This document shows, piece after piece, positions 21,841-34,651 of a DNA stretch of 62,000 bases (positions are counted from its first letter, which is position 1; each line of letters begins with the position of its first letter). The translations under genes were made by a program, and so were the position numbers. The notes under the pieces were generated by a model. The model was not told where the DNA came from and searched no databases. It saw only the letters and a program-made list of their open reading frames with translations. This DNA comes from Adiantum capillus-veneris (lineage: Eukaryota > Streptophyta > Polypodiopsida > Polypodiales > Pteridaceae): NCBI GenBank assembly GCA_014529385.2, contig CM043965.1:66426190-66488189 (forward strand), read 5' to 3'.

Positions 21841-22006
21841 GTGGGGTCCAACTTTTAATGGGCATAGCTTTTCAATGCCTTATTTTCAGCAGATTGCTTT
21901 TGGGCCATGGGCCTGAATAAGTGAGGCCCTTGGGAGCACTCACGTAGATCAGTGTATGATTGCACACTTGCAGAGTGAGATCCCCGGTAGTTGTACTTTG
22001 TGACTT

Positions 22007-22207
<201 letters not shown>

Positions 22208-22431
22208 TGGTGAGCCCAGGGTGCTTTTTGCAGTATCTGAACGAAGAAGCCACCACGTGAATTAGATTTAAATTTAAAAAAAAAAACATCACTTTAATGA
22301 AAAGCTCTAAAAAAAAATTCGCGCGAAAAGCTGCCAAGTGAATTAAATCAATCTCGTTGCTCTCATACAGAAACAAGTCGCTCTTCTCCACAAGCAGTTC
22401 GCTATTTCCCAGAAGCAGCTCGGAGCTTCGA

Positions 22432-22545
22432 ATCGGCCTTCTTTGGCAGTGAAGTCTCAATACCTAATCGGCCTTCTTTTGCAGTGAAGCCTACTTGCGC
22501 CTCCTAATCGGCCTTCTTTTGCAATGCAGCCTACTTGTGCCTTCC
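22432..22545 (+). repeat. Three tandem repeats of about 37-40 bp
   Basis: Units begin AATCGGCCTTCTTTTGCAGT and continue with GAAGCCTACTTG; three successive, slightly different copies are present. Confidence 0.8.
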
Positions 22546-24140
22546 CCACATAGCGATCATAGCACCTGTGTGCAACAAGACCCAGTGGCGAGTTGAACGG
22601 TATGTCCAGCTTCAACTACCTTACTCAGCTCTTTTCGGCAGACAACTAGTTATGGACAGCATTATTCCGCTCCAAGTATATAATCTCGTGCAGATTCAAC
22701 AACCCTGTGCCCTCGACCATCCTTCAATGTTCATGGAAATGATATGCAGCAGATCCCCATTCCTAATTCTCAAGATTCACACCAATTCATTTCCGCGCAG
22801 TTTGCCTGTGAAGCAGTAAGCCAAGCAGAACCGGAAAAGAGTACCAAAGACCTTTCAAACCCTCGTTATATTTCGTAGATCATCAAGCTAGAGGGTACTT
22901 CGGATGCTTGCCGACGCGATGAGCATTCTCAAAGATCAGATATTTCGTGCGATCGACCAATGGCAGAGGTCTGTTCTAGTTCTACTGAAACAAAAGATAA
23001 TCAGATTTCAATCGATGATCAGTTGGCCTAATCTGGAGTCAAACCACCAAAACTCGCCCGTTCAACACATTTTTTTACTACTGCTATCAGGGTGTTGGTG
23101 ATGCAACTGGAAGAGGCCGAAGAAATGACGTCGAAGTGGACATGAGGGCAGAAAAGCTTAGCAAGATCGATCGCACAAAAGCTGTGATGGTTGTCCTCAA
23201 GTAATTAAGCCAGCGGCTTGAGTGCTAATTGCTTGCGCTTTTAGCAGAGAGTGTGAGGGGATTAGTGAGAGACAGCTCAATGTCGAGGGAAAGGCATTGG
23301 GGAATATTGTCACTAGTGCAAGTCATGGTTTGATGAGTTGTTGACTTGAGTCACACTCCTCGTCCAACTCTGCTGATAGCCTATCTAAAAATTTGATGAG
23401 ACAAGCATTTCAGAACGATCTGCAGACAAACAAAAGCATCTCTCATGACCAATTTAATGTCCGTGGGAGTTGGTTAATGTGTAGCTCCAAGGAGATGCAG
23501 CAGTATTGCAACGGAAGTCACGTAATCAATCATGCAGGTGCCTACGTTGCGGACTAGGATCAAAAGAATAGTCAAAGATCAGCAGAAGCAGAAGCTAATT
23601 CTTTTTTCACACAAAGAGCTTTGATGCTGGAGAAGCTGAAGAACAAGGACTGAGGAGTAATGGCATATCGGGAGACAGGCATACCAATATGTTAGGACCT
23701 ATTAGCATCCAGCAGTAGTTCATTGTTGGCAATTCAATATCTGGGTGGGATAGCAGAAATTTTACAAACAATGTGGCCAATATTGCGGCATGTAAAGAGA
23801 TTCTCTTTCTAAACCGTGTGTAGACGGCAGCCAATGCGGCCGCAATTGAGATTAGCAACAACAGTATACTGTAGCGCTGCTCTTCAGCAGATGCATACAA
23901 AGCAGGGAATGATCGTGGTGTGGATTTGAATGCATAGCATTTGCTGCTTTAGAGCTCTCTTCTTGCCAATAACCATGATTTGGTGGCGGATTCTATGAGC
24001 AAAGATCCATGTACACAACAGCTATCGAATCAAGTTCGGACGGTTGCAAATGCAAACATCAATTTGGTATCGATACATAATGCAGGTTAGCCAGCAAGGA
24101 GGCAAGAAGACATAATTGTTGATCGAAGCAGCTTACAACT

Positions 24141-24223
<83 letters not shown>

Positions 24224-25389
24224 ATATTGATCATAGGACATAGAGCATAAAGTTACATTTGCATGTTTTGTGTATGGCAGGAAGGACATATATTCACAAC
24301 AATGCACATTCCAATTGCACAAGCGCGACTCCAGCTCGAAAACATTGCAAGGTCCGTTATCTGTATCCAATTTTCCATGCGCATGCGTTTGCTTGGCGCA
24401 ACACATAAACGCTACGGGGCAGGGCACGGCTTCCGTTTCTTATAATTTTTTGGAGAGACCACAATGCCAGCTCTCCACCATACTTTTGTATGGCACTTCT
24501 GTATGACGTGCACAACATACTTTGCACTTTTAGTGTGACGTTTCGTTGCAATACGATATGTTTAACTATTCACATTGCTTTGTTGTAGCTTGACTCACAT
24601 ATCGGCGGCGTGTAGATTGGACAATCAGAAAGCAAGAGTACAAGATTGCAGGTCAGTATAGCACCTCATTTATTGTTGCAATTCATTCATGCTTTATCTA
24701 TTTTCTTGTTTTAGAATTTTCCGCATTACTTCCTTTGCTTTGGTTTATTTGGATCTCGTTTTCAGAACTATACACTCAATGTCAATCAACATCTGCACGT
24801 GAGTTACACACGTAACTTTTTGCATACGGTTGCTTGCCAAATGTATGTGATGTGTTACATTAGTGAATACACAAGTAGTGAATGCATGTGGTGTATCACA
24901 GTAGTGAATTCACCTTGTGCATCTTTACTTTAGCTCTAAATAAATTATACCATACTAGGTTGATGCCATACTATATATGTCCTCGTTTCTCCCGTACTTA
25001 GGTGTCAGTATGAAGTTCTCAAGACCTAGAAGATTACAGTTCAAGCGTCAATAAGCTAAAGAGTAAATTTCAACCACCTTGAAACTAGCTTACCGACCAT
25101 ATGCTAGGTCATGGTTTGAATTCACTGCATTGTATAAAGATTGGAGCATGCAATGTGACATCTTCGCTCACAATCTAGAAGTATGTCTCTGCTGCGCGAC
25201 GGTATACCTCACATATATAACGATAAACAAGGTCGACAGATAAATGAAATAAACACTCTTGTTGCCCTCCCTTCTGTATTATTGTTGGCCACTTTTTCGG
25301 CTTAGCAGCATTCTATTTACAATCCATTATCAGTTCAAGATACCAACCACAAATCAACAGTATCCTCTCTCTATTCATCATGAGACTGA
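22546..25389. other. Unassigned, decayed-looking sequence with a (GA)n tract
   Basis: All frames are cut by many stops. Some stretches on the plus strand look like eroded coding sequence (Ser-, Gln- and Asp-rich runs around 22,720-23,900), but I cannot link them to a family. A long (GA)n tract lies at about 24,142-24,222. The part just before 25,390 may be the upstream end of the PIF1-like remnant. Confidence 0.45.
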
Positions 25390-26010
25390 TGAGTGATATT
25401 TGGACATAGAAGAGGCAGATATTATAATTATGGAGACGAGCTATCCATGTTAACCCAAACGACTTTTGACCTTATAGTAAGACAAAATATCAATGTAACA
25501 ACCAGTAAATTGGCAGATCCCTTCAACAACAAATGTGTTCACTTGCTTGGTGATCTTGCCCAACTACCCCAAGGTTGTAGTCAGTACACGAGAGCTTTGT
25601 AACACATGTCATATCACAAGCTCGGTCCACTGGCGACATGCAGCTTTGTACAAGATGGCATGCTCTATAAGACATGCAACGGATCCTGAATTGCTTCAAT
25701 TCTTCACCATTTTTCGTGAAAGAAAACCAGTCGTCGCAGATAAGATCAATTGTACCTTGGGTGCATGTAGTATAGATGGAGCGCATGTGCATGTCACATC
25801 ACAAACGTCCAACACTAAAACAAACTTGCCTTGAATAAATTGTACAATCAAACTGACATTAAAAAACTTGAAATGAAGATGAATGCAGGTAACATAAATG
25901 TCCTTGAAAATATCACTGAAAATATCGACTTGACAATCGGTGCGGCAAACGGTGCAACATGCATTGTCGATGCCATAACACAGAATGTGAAGTTACATGT
26001 ATCATTGTCC
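25390..26010 (+). pseudogene. PIF1-like DNA helicase remnant, probably from a Helitron
   Basis: Three pieces in order match the PIF1 helicase core. DELSMLTQTTFDLIVR is the Walker B motif, with PFNNKCVHLLGDLAQLP after it as the GD-QLP motif. SIRHATDPELLQFF with FRERKP follows as the segment that opens with the arginine motif. Later, NITENIDLTIGAANGATCIV corresponds to the block before the last helicase motif. The pieces lie in different frames and are separated by stops, so the gene is dead. Such helicases form the C-terminal part of Helitron Rep-Hel proteins, but no Rep domain or Helitron ends were seen. Upstream ATPase motifs were not found. Confidence 0.72.
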
Positions 26011-26502
26011 TCATTCATTGTACTGGTAATAACTACAAAAGAAGAAAGGCAACACACAAACAACTATAAAAGAAGAAAGGCAAAACACACTCAAAATTCA
26101 CCTTAAAAAATGCGAGCCGACGTGTTGTGCTAGCAACCATTTAATAAAAAATTTCATCTATAATACAACCTCGCTTGGATATAATCTCAACTGTAACCAC
26201 TCCTATAATCTCTAATAATTGATCCGATAAACATTATAGCATTTTTCGATTGTATATCCCTTTCACGCAATGCCGCCCTTCCCAAATTAGTCTTGCTTTT
26301 GTTTCCTTTTATTCTACAGATGTTATATAGCAAGGCCCACCAAGCAAGACTAGTTTTTTTTTTTTTTTTTGGAAAAATCAGGGCTGTATATTACTGAGTA
26401 CAATATAATCCCCAACGGATGCCAAAATAGCCTATCACGTGGGGTGTACAAGCTGAATGTAAGGGTGAGAGCCACTATAGTGACAACTCGACTAGAACAA
26501 TC

Positions 26503-29500
26503 TCATGGTGGTCTGTGTGATGAGTGGAGGAGAAACCACCGAGGGGGGGCATAATGCCATGTAATCTGGCCACCTGTAAGTGTGAAGAAGAGTGGAGATC
26601 GGGCCCAACGCCGAAGGAAGGCAAATCGACGAGCCTCGGCTGCTGGAGATGTACCTGAGGAAGAATCCCACTGCCAAATCAGGGTGTGAATGATGTCCAG
26701 CCAAATGGCAGTGAGGGTATCCTGAAGGAGCTGTGGAGCCACACTGAGAATGTGAAGACAACGAGCTCTCCAAACATTCCATAGTGTAATGCTAGTGATG
26801 ACTGAAAAAACTTCATCACGTGTCTGAGGATCCCCCTGCCAAGCAATCTGTGGTAACATAGCCAAAGTCCCTCGCCGATAACCAGTCGAGGTAAGCATAA
26901 GAGCTGGATCTGTGTCTGAGCCCTCGTAGAAAAGATGCGGTCCGGGCATCCGCATCAACCATGAGTCAGATCCCCAAGTGAGAAATCCATGCTGAACACC
27001 GGCTCTGCTAAGTAAAAAGCAAACTGCTAGCCACACTACATGAGAAGATGAGCATGACCAAAGACAGTGTGCAGGTGACTCATGTAGTCGCAAAGGACAG
27101 CGAGTACATAACGGATCATGACCCATAGTAGGTAGACAAGTCCCAACTGGAAGTCCTGCATGTGCAATCATCCACATGAAAAAAGAAATACGACGAGCCG
27201 CATGTAAATCCCAGATGGCTGACCAAAACTGTTGTAGATAGGCATGGGAGAGACCTGAATGTAACCAGAAACGCATACGAGTGGGCTGCTCTGGGTGTTG
27301 TCTCATCAATGCAAATCTTCCAATTCTGACAATGTACTCAAAGAATGATACAAGTGCACCGGTGGGGTTAGAGTGAGGCCAATGCCACTCTCCTAGGTCC
27401 CAATAAAGCTGAGATAGGGCACGACCCTCCCACACCCAAAGCCTCCAAAGTGCGGCATCAGCGGAAGCGAAACGGGGGTCAACACAACGGCGCTTCCCAC
27501 GGGAGCCAACTACTCGTATGGCCTCCCATCGAGCGCCGGGGTAGACAAGGTGCGGAGAGGTGGTATCATATGTCAATCTAGCATGAATCCCCTGAGAGTA
27601 GTCAGTATCAACTGTGAACAGCATGGTGTCTAAACGAACTAATAAGAGAGTGCTCTGAGCAAAGAGACCTTCCCAGCCACTATGTGGAGGCATCTGAACC
27701 GTGCCGCGCATGACTGCGTCCCACTGTGAAGGAACGGCGGAGTCAATCTCAAGCAGTCTCTCTGTCACCCTGCGACCAATGTCATAATGTTCTGCCACAA
27801 AATCTGTTGAAACAACCGCATAGAGGCAGCAGGGCCAGTGTCCCAAGCAGCCCAATCAATGTGAGTCCTCTCTCCAAGCTGACGGGGTGGATTAACCGAA
27901 GAATCAAGAACTGCATCATTCCAAATGAGAGGCTGGCGCTCAATCTCCTCACGACATGAGGGAGGTGAGCGTATGATAGCCCGTCGCATGGAAACCCAAA
28001 TCTGAAGGAGCGATCGGATGAAGGGTGAGAGAGTGCTAGTGAACAAGGGGGCATCCGTAAAGAGAAAACGATACCCTGTATGCCAAGTATGACCATCTCT
28101 AGTGCCGAGGCGTGGAGTCGATGTGCAAAGAGCGGCCTGAAGAAGCATCTTCCAAGGTTCTTAGCCGGGAAAAAGACCCCAAACAATAAGCTTGGTAAGA
28201 AGGGCACGGCTCTGTAATTCTGGATCAATAATGCCAAGGCCTCCCTCTGACCTAGGACGAATAATCGTGGACCAACGAACTCGAGCACGAGTATCAGTAG
28301 TCCCATCTGTGCCACTCCATAAAAAGTTCCGCACTAGTCGGCGGAGCTGAGCTATCACACCAGAATGTAGCATCCAACAAGAGGCCGTATACCATACTGT
28401 AGCCAGAATGACCTAGTTGGCGACCAATGCACGGCCAGCCAACGACAGATGACGTGAAGACCAATGACATAGCTTCCTGCGAATAGACTGTAGTACGGGT
28501 GCAAACTGCTGCTGTGAGGAAACGTCAAATCCAACCTGAAAGCCCAGATATCTGCATGTCTGACCCGGCTGCAGCCATGTGAAACCATTAGCTACCCCCC
28601 AAGTAGGTACGTCATCACTGCCAACCAGTAACCCATAGGATTTATGCCAGTTAATGCGTGCACCACTGGCAATGCAAAAAACCTCCAGGGCCTCCCGCAT
28701 GGCATCAAGAGCTGCTAGCAAATAGCACAACATCAGCATAGTGTCATCAGCAAACTCCTGATCGATAAGGTCCGAAGCTGAAGATACTGGCATGGTCAAG
28801 CCACGAAATGCATGACTCTGAGCACGAAGAAAGTCGGACATAGTCTCTCCTACAAACAGATACAGATATGCTGCTAAAGGACATCCCTGACGGACAGATC
28901 GAGAAAGCTCAAAACTGCGACTGACACGACCACCAATAGTAATAGCACTGCTGGCAGTCCTGAAGAGAGCGGAAATGCCGGAGATCCATCTCGCAGGGGA
29001 AACCCATCCTGGCTAATGATCCTTCGAGAAAGTCCCACTCAACACGATCGTATGCTTTCTCGAAGTCAAGGATGAAAAAAGCGAGAGGTTCAGAAGATGA
29101 TCTGGCCCACTCTACTGCCTCATAAAAAGTGAAGATATTATCCAATATGCATGGATCCATGACAAAGCCTGTCTGAGAAGTATGAATAATATCTGGTAAG
29201 AACGGTCGCAAGCGATGACTGAGCAGTAACGCTAATATCTTATAGACCGAAGGGAGTAGGGTAATAGGTCTCCACTGGTGGAGCTGAGTGGTGTCATCCC
29301 CTTTCGGAATAAGAGATATGAGACCTAAACAAAGATCCGGATGCATGTATCCTGATGCAAAGATGTCCTGACAACCGCGAAGCAGTGGTATATGCAATAC
29401 ATCCCAATAAGTCAAAAAGAAAGCTCTAGTGAGGCCATCCTCTCCTGGACAGGAGGATGGATCTAGACTCTCGATAGCAGCATGAAGCTCTGCAAGTGTG

Positions 29501-30898
29501 AAGGGTGCCAACAAGATCTCTGCCATAGTGTTTGTACAACGGTGTCAGGTGTGATGCCAGATCTGCTCACGGGCAAGTAAAACCTCAGTAGTGCATACAT
29601 CAGCAATGAACAATGCCTCAAAATAATCTGCAGACATATCAAGAATAACATCAGGATGCATATGTAGTGTCCCCTGAGCATCGCACAAAGTCCGAAGGGT
29701 AAGTCCGAAGGGTGGTGCCAGGTGGGCGCTCTTTATGCGCAGCGAAGAAGGCTTTATTCATTCGATCAGCTTTAGCTATCCAATGAGATACTGAAGCATG
29801 ATGAGTGAACTCAGACCTAGCCTCCTGTACGCGACGAATCTCCTCTGTGAGCTCTATCTATCTAGCAGCGAGATAAGCATCCTGAGGCCACTCCTCAAGC
29901 AAGCGTTGTGTGGAACCAAGAGGAATGTGAAGATCAGACTCGCGTACTCTCAACTGATGATGAATAATAGCAGTCTGATCACGGCAGTAAATACTAGACT
30001 GAGTAATGCAATGAGCAAGGAACTCTCCAGGGGGACCACAATAAGAATCTGCTGCTGCAAAACTTCAGTGGTGAGAACACTCTCAGGGATGCGGCAGCTT
30101 CGTCTCTGTGCAGAGGATCTAGTGAAGGAGATAAACAATGAGATGGGTAAATGATCTGAGAGGCTGGTCCCTCTCAAAATAGTAGTAAATCCACCTAGAG
30201 CTGCTGCCCAAGGGCCAATGTAAAAACGATCAAGTCGCTCTAATAATCTCCCCTGCTGCCTTTGAAACCCCCACGAGTAATGAAGTGTAGCAGGGTGGTG
30301 ACCAAAAGAGGGTATGTGCCAGGCGTCAACACCTTGAATAGCTAGAAGAAATTAGATCCCAAGCTGGCTGCTCATCGGGAGAAATGGATGATAGAACTGG
30401 AGGTGTGATGGATCGCCAATCAGAGTCGCTCTCGACGTTGTTGAAGTCGCCTCCAACAACCCAAGAGTCTACAACAGGTAGAACAGCAACCAAGGAGGAC
30501 CAAAAAGTAGCCCTCTCCCGAGGAGTAGTGGGTGCATAGACTGACATAAAACCAATGATAGAGTCCCGAATCCGAATAGAAACATAGACTGCTCTGCCAG
30601 CGACAAGGGTGCCATGCTGTTGAACTGAGGCCAAGTAACGTGGCCCCACTGAGATGCATACACCGCAACTCTGTCCATGAAGGCCCAAAGCAGGCTCCCA
30701 AAAAGTGTGAGCGCCCGAGGGCATGAGATTACCAAAGGGAGTGGCAATCTTATGCTCCTGTACTAGTAATATATCCACAGTGCCTACTACATGAGCGTGT
30801 AAATCTCTGCGAAGTAAAAGCTTACGGGAACCTCTTACCCGAGAAGTCTGTAAACCATTAGCATTCCAAGAAACTACATGTAAATCCATAGTCTGCAT
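26503..30898 (-). pseudogene. LINE ORF2: endonuclease, reverse transcriptase, zinc-binding end
   Basis: The Met at 30,898 starts MQTMDLHVVSWNANGL, the endonuclease N-terminus; LVQEHKI, YAPTTPRER and GGDFNNVESDSDW follow. RT begins near 29,526: CPGEDGLTRAFF, QWRPITLL, FILDFEKAYDRVEWDFL, then the catalytic FADDTMLM (about 28,740-28,760) and HKSYGLLVG. Next come FLWSGTDG, EGGLGIIDPELQ, and the zinc-binding segment ISFFMWMIAHAGLPVGTCL with CTRCPL and CLWSC. The pieces fall in at least four frame changes plus a stop near 28,161. It made the endonuclease and RT that drove target-primed integration; this copy cannot. The last frame (26,503-27,855) is open for 450 residues. Confidence 0.88.
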
Positions 30899-30921
30899 GA
30901 AAGAATTGGTAGAGCATCTGA

Positions 30922-32694
30922 CTAACTGCGCATCTTCTTGGAGGCAGCTGGGCCATCCAAGGGGTGAGCTTCGGGCAGTAGGAAAGCAACCCGCAATCCC
31001 TCTCTAAAATATGGTGTCTCATTGCACCAACTGCGGACCTCAGCTTGTTTACATTGCATTACCGATGCTGCAGCTTTGACACCCCAAATGCGCATAGACA
31101 TAGGAAGCACCACATCTGAGGATACATCAATGACCATAGGCAATGAATAGCAAGCATAAACATCACTCCGTTCCATAGCACCAATACATGAAGGGAAGTG
31201 TGGAGACAATACATCCGGAGCGGAAGTAGACAACCATAAATGAAGCTGAGCCATAGTTTGTGCATGCACAAAATGTAGAACCTCATCCTCGGACCATTCC
31301 TGAGCTGCGTGGAATGGAAGGAAAAAAGAATGGGTAGGCTGAGAGCGGCTACCTATTAAAGAGGGAACACAACCTGGCTTGTGATGCATAAGATAGAGCT
31401 GCACCTGCAATGGCCCTTCTGAGTCACCACACATTTCAGCCCGATGAGTGCCCCTGGAAAGAGGGCAAGAGCTGAGAAAACTGCGTGGGACGTAAGTATG
31501 AGCGGCTGAGGGAGGGGGAGGACCAGAAGGTGGAGGGGGGGGAGTAAGGGCAAGAGGGAGAGGAGGAAAAGGGAGAGGTAATAGCGGTGAATGATCCATC
31601 TGCATGGGAATAGGGACCTCGGGAAGAGGGGAAGGAGCGGGCGGGGGAACGGAAAGTGAAGGAGGAGCTGGTAGCAGAGGTAAGTGATCCTATGCTGAAG
31701 AAGAAGAATGGCGAGGAGAAGCAGGGGGTAAGGGGGTGGTGGAAACTTGAGAGGGAGCAGGAGAGGTAACACTGGAGGTTGCATGCGTTGTAGGTTGCTG
31801 ACGAGGACGGAAGGAATGGTTACGACCCACTGTCTGCCATGCAGCATCAGTAGGAGCTGAAGCGGAGGGAGGAACATGGAGGGTCGAAGCTCGAGGAGCA
31901 CCTGCAGGCTGCTGAGGTGCTCGAGTAGTAGTAGGAGGAACCGGCTGTTGACGCTAACCACGTGGCTGAGCATGAGTGCCACGAGCCGGCTGTTGTTGCC
32001 GCCGATGGCGTGGAAGGGTGGGGCAATCTCGTGCCAAGTGTCCCATCTCGTGACAGCGTAAGCACTGTCCTGGGCGGCCAGTGATTACCATTCGGCAAGA
32101 GTAGTCTCGATCGCGCACAGCCACAGTAACTGTATCTGGTAATGAAGTATCCCCAAACACCAGGACCTGAATGCAAGGTGGACCAGATGAGAAGATGCAG
32201 GATCCTGGAACTACTGTGCCAAAATGAGCAGCAATCATCTGAAGAAGATGCTCATCAATAAAATGGAGAGGCATATCCGAGAAGGAGAGCGTCAGAGGGA
32301 ATCTGGGAATAAGGTGTCGACTGTCAAACTCCTCAGTAGTAAACTCGGGATACCACCTCGTCAAGTATATCATCCTGCGATCAGAGAGTATCGGAGAGCG
32401 AGCCAGGAGAGTTGAGACAGTGGCGGGATCTGAAAGACATACCATGAATATGCCCTTGCCAAGGAATGTAAGCTCCGAGACCCGTCCCTAAGTAGTGCCC
32501 AATGCAGTCTGACACCAATCACGTATAGAAGAGCGAGGTGGAGACTGTCCAATCATCCGGCCAACCAAGGCATGCTGTGCCAAGTGTTGTATTTTGGAGT
32601 CAATGCGTGTCAACAGGTCGCCAGTACAGTCCACGCGACAGGCAAGTGGTGATGGAGCGCCGTGTGTAGCACTCGAGACCGGCAAAGCCGCCAT
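30922..32694 (-). pseudogene. LINE ORF1 (RNA-binding, CCHC zinc knuckle), three in-frame TAGs
   Basis: One frame runs from Met at 32,694 to a stop at 30,922, about 590 codons, broken only by TAG codons at 32,488, 31,954 and 31,690. The N-terminus resembles the plant LINE ORF1 domain DUF4283 (LGKGIFMVCLSDPATV, YLTRWYPEF). The knuckle CLRCHEMGHLARDC follows near the middle, then a long Pro/Ser linker and a C-terminal part rich in Trp and aromatic residues. The protein coats LINE RNA. The absence of frameshifts, against several in ORF2, is notable. I infer that the TAGs arose from CAG by C-to-T change. Confidence 0.85.
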
Positions 32695-32805
32695 GAAGAA
32701 TGGGCGAGACTAGCAAACGGGAAAAGCAAGACCCGAAATGAAGCTTGGACTCTTTCTCTCTCTCTTTCTCTCTTTCTCTTGCAGGCGGTAGGAAGATGCG
32801 CACAG

Positions 32806-33029
32806 TTAGGGTTTGGGACAGTTAGGGTTTTCGGACAATTACGGTTTTCGGGCTGCTAAGTATTGACTGATGTGCAGCAGAAACCCTAAAACAGCAAGCG
32901 AAACTCTAAAAATGCAGAAAACAAAGATTCGAAACCCTAAAACAGCAGGCGAAACCCTAAAAATGCAGAAAACAGAGATTCGAAACCCTAAAAACAGCAA
33001 GCGAAACCCTAAAAATGCAGAAAACAGAG

Positions 33030-33033
<4 letters not shown>
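32806..33033. promoter_or_regulatory. Telo-box cluster and 51-bp tandem repeats between two LINE-type units
   Basis: GTTAGGGTTT occurs at about 32,806 and 32,820, and AAACCCTAAA-like motifs occur in each of three 51-bp tandem units (32,880-32,930, 32,931-32,981, 32,982-33,033). AAACCCTAA is the plant telo-box found in many promoters. The cluster lies between the 5' ends of the minus-strand LINE and the plus-strand ORF1, so it could serve as a divergent promoter. Function is inferred. Confidence 0.55.

Positions 33034-33104
<71 letters not shown>
33034..33104. repeat. (TC)n tract
   Basis: About 35 TC units directly follow the telo-box repeats and lie upstream, on the sense strand, of the plus-strand ORF1. 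Confidence 0.95.
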
Positions 33105-33109
<5 letters not shown>

Positions 33110-33323
33110 CCCACAGCCCGCAAGCCCCTCACGTCAATCCACAGCCCGCACACCCCCCCCCCCCCCCCGAGGGGGAAGGGGGGGGCCCTTGGGGCTGATC
33201 TACAGCACCCCCCCTCTCGCAGAAACGTGGCCTTCAAAGCTAAAACTTTTGCAGCCACTCTGGCTTCCAAACCCCCTTCTCCCACCCTCTATCAAACCAC
33301 AGAACCCATGGGAGATTTTTGTC

Positions 33324-34028
33324 ATGGGAGAGTTGAAGAAACTGCAGCAGGAGGTCTCAATCCTCAAAACAGAGTTAGCACATAAAGAAATAAAGATTTC
33401 GAGCCAACAAACACGGATTGCTGACCTTGAAGCTCAATTACAAGAAATTAAAAGCAAGCAGGAGGTTCAAGAAGCAGCCCAAGATGTGGCCCAAAAGTTA
33501 CATACAGAGAATTCTGAAGCAACACAGCAAGAAATAACAAAGGTAAAATCTGACAATTTTGTCAATGAAGTGCTATCAGTCTTGAAGGAAAATGAAAGGG
33601 TAAAGAGCCTTGAAAATTACATCAGAATCGGAGGCTTGCCAGAAGATTGGTCAATAGGTACTGACCCAGACGAGCAATTAGAAGGCTATATTATAGATGA
33701 AGACATTCTGAAAGAAAGACTCTCTAGAGCGATACCTTTTGTGGACCTAGGTGAACTAACCGATATCCAAGTGAAAGGTAAACAAGCCAGAGTTCGATAT
33801 TACGACATAGATGACAAGGTCAAGGTAATGAAGCAGACCAAATCGCTACAAGGTACATCAATGTGGATCTCAGATGAGTTGACACCCTTGCAATTGAAGA
33901 ACAGGGCTAAGGAATTAGCCAGAGTAAGAGAAGCAAGGAAACAAGGAAAGTGAACAGTCCATAGAGATGGGAAAGCAATCATTCGAGAATTCAAGAGTCC
34001 AACACCCTTTTCCAAAACATGGACCTGA
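33324..34028 (+). pseudogene. L1-type ORF1 (coiled coil, RRM, C-terminal domain) with one TGA
   Basis: From Met at 33,324 the frame reads MGELKKLQQEVSILKTELA and continues as a heptad-like coiled coil for about 70 residues. Then comes an RRM-like part (YIRIGGLPEDW, ARVRYYDIDDKVKVM), then SMWISDELTPLQLKNR and VREARKQGK, the usual start of the L1 ORF1 C-terminal domain. A TGA at 33,951 stops translation at 209 residues, but the next 24 codons stay open (TVHRDGKAIIREF) to TGA at 34,026. One nonsense change has therefore shortened the protein. The type differs from the zinc-knuckle ORF1 next door. No ORF2 follows, so it is an ORF1-only remnant or a non-autonomous unit. Confidence 0.7.
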
Positions 34029-34605
<577 letters not shown>

Positions 34606-34606
34606 A

Positions 34607-34612
<6 letters not shown>

Positions 34613-34651
<39 letters not shown>

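Larger units (their letters stand above)
26351..32830 (-). mobile_element. Plant LINE (L1-type), nearly full length but inactivated
   Basis: The 3' end is marked by a T-run at 26,354-26,370 on the plus strand, which is the poly-A tail. Upstream on the minus strand come ORF2 (about 26,503-30,898) and, 23 bp before it, ORF1 (30,922-32,694). A pyrimidine-rich leader lies near 32,750-32,780. The two-ORF order with apurinic endonuclease, RT and zinc-binding C-terminus is that of plant L1 elements. The exact 5' end and the target duplication could not be fixed. Confidence 0.88.

Noticed and set aside
26503-27855. The 450-codon minus-strand frame as an independent host gene
   Set aside because: It continues the LINE ORF2 after a frame change and contains the zinc-binding C-terminal segment of that family, followed by the poly-A end.
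32870-33385. Plus-strand frame of 171 codons overlapping the ORF1 start region
   Set aside because: It consists of the 51-bp repeats, the TC tract and a poly-C stretch, and is in a different frame from the coiled-coil ORF1.
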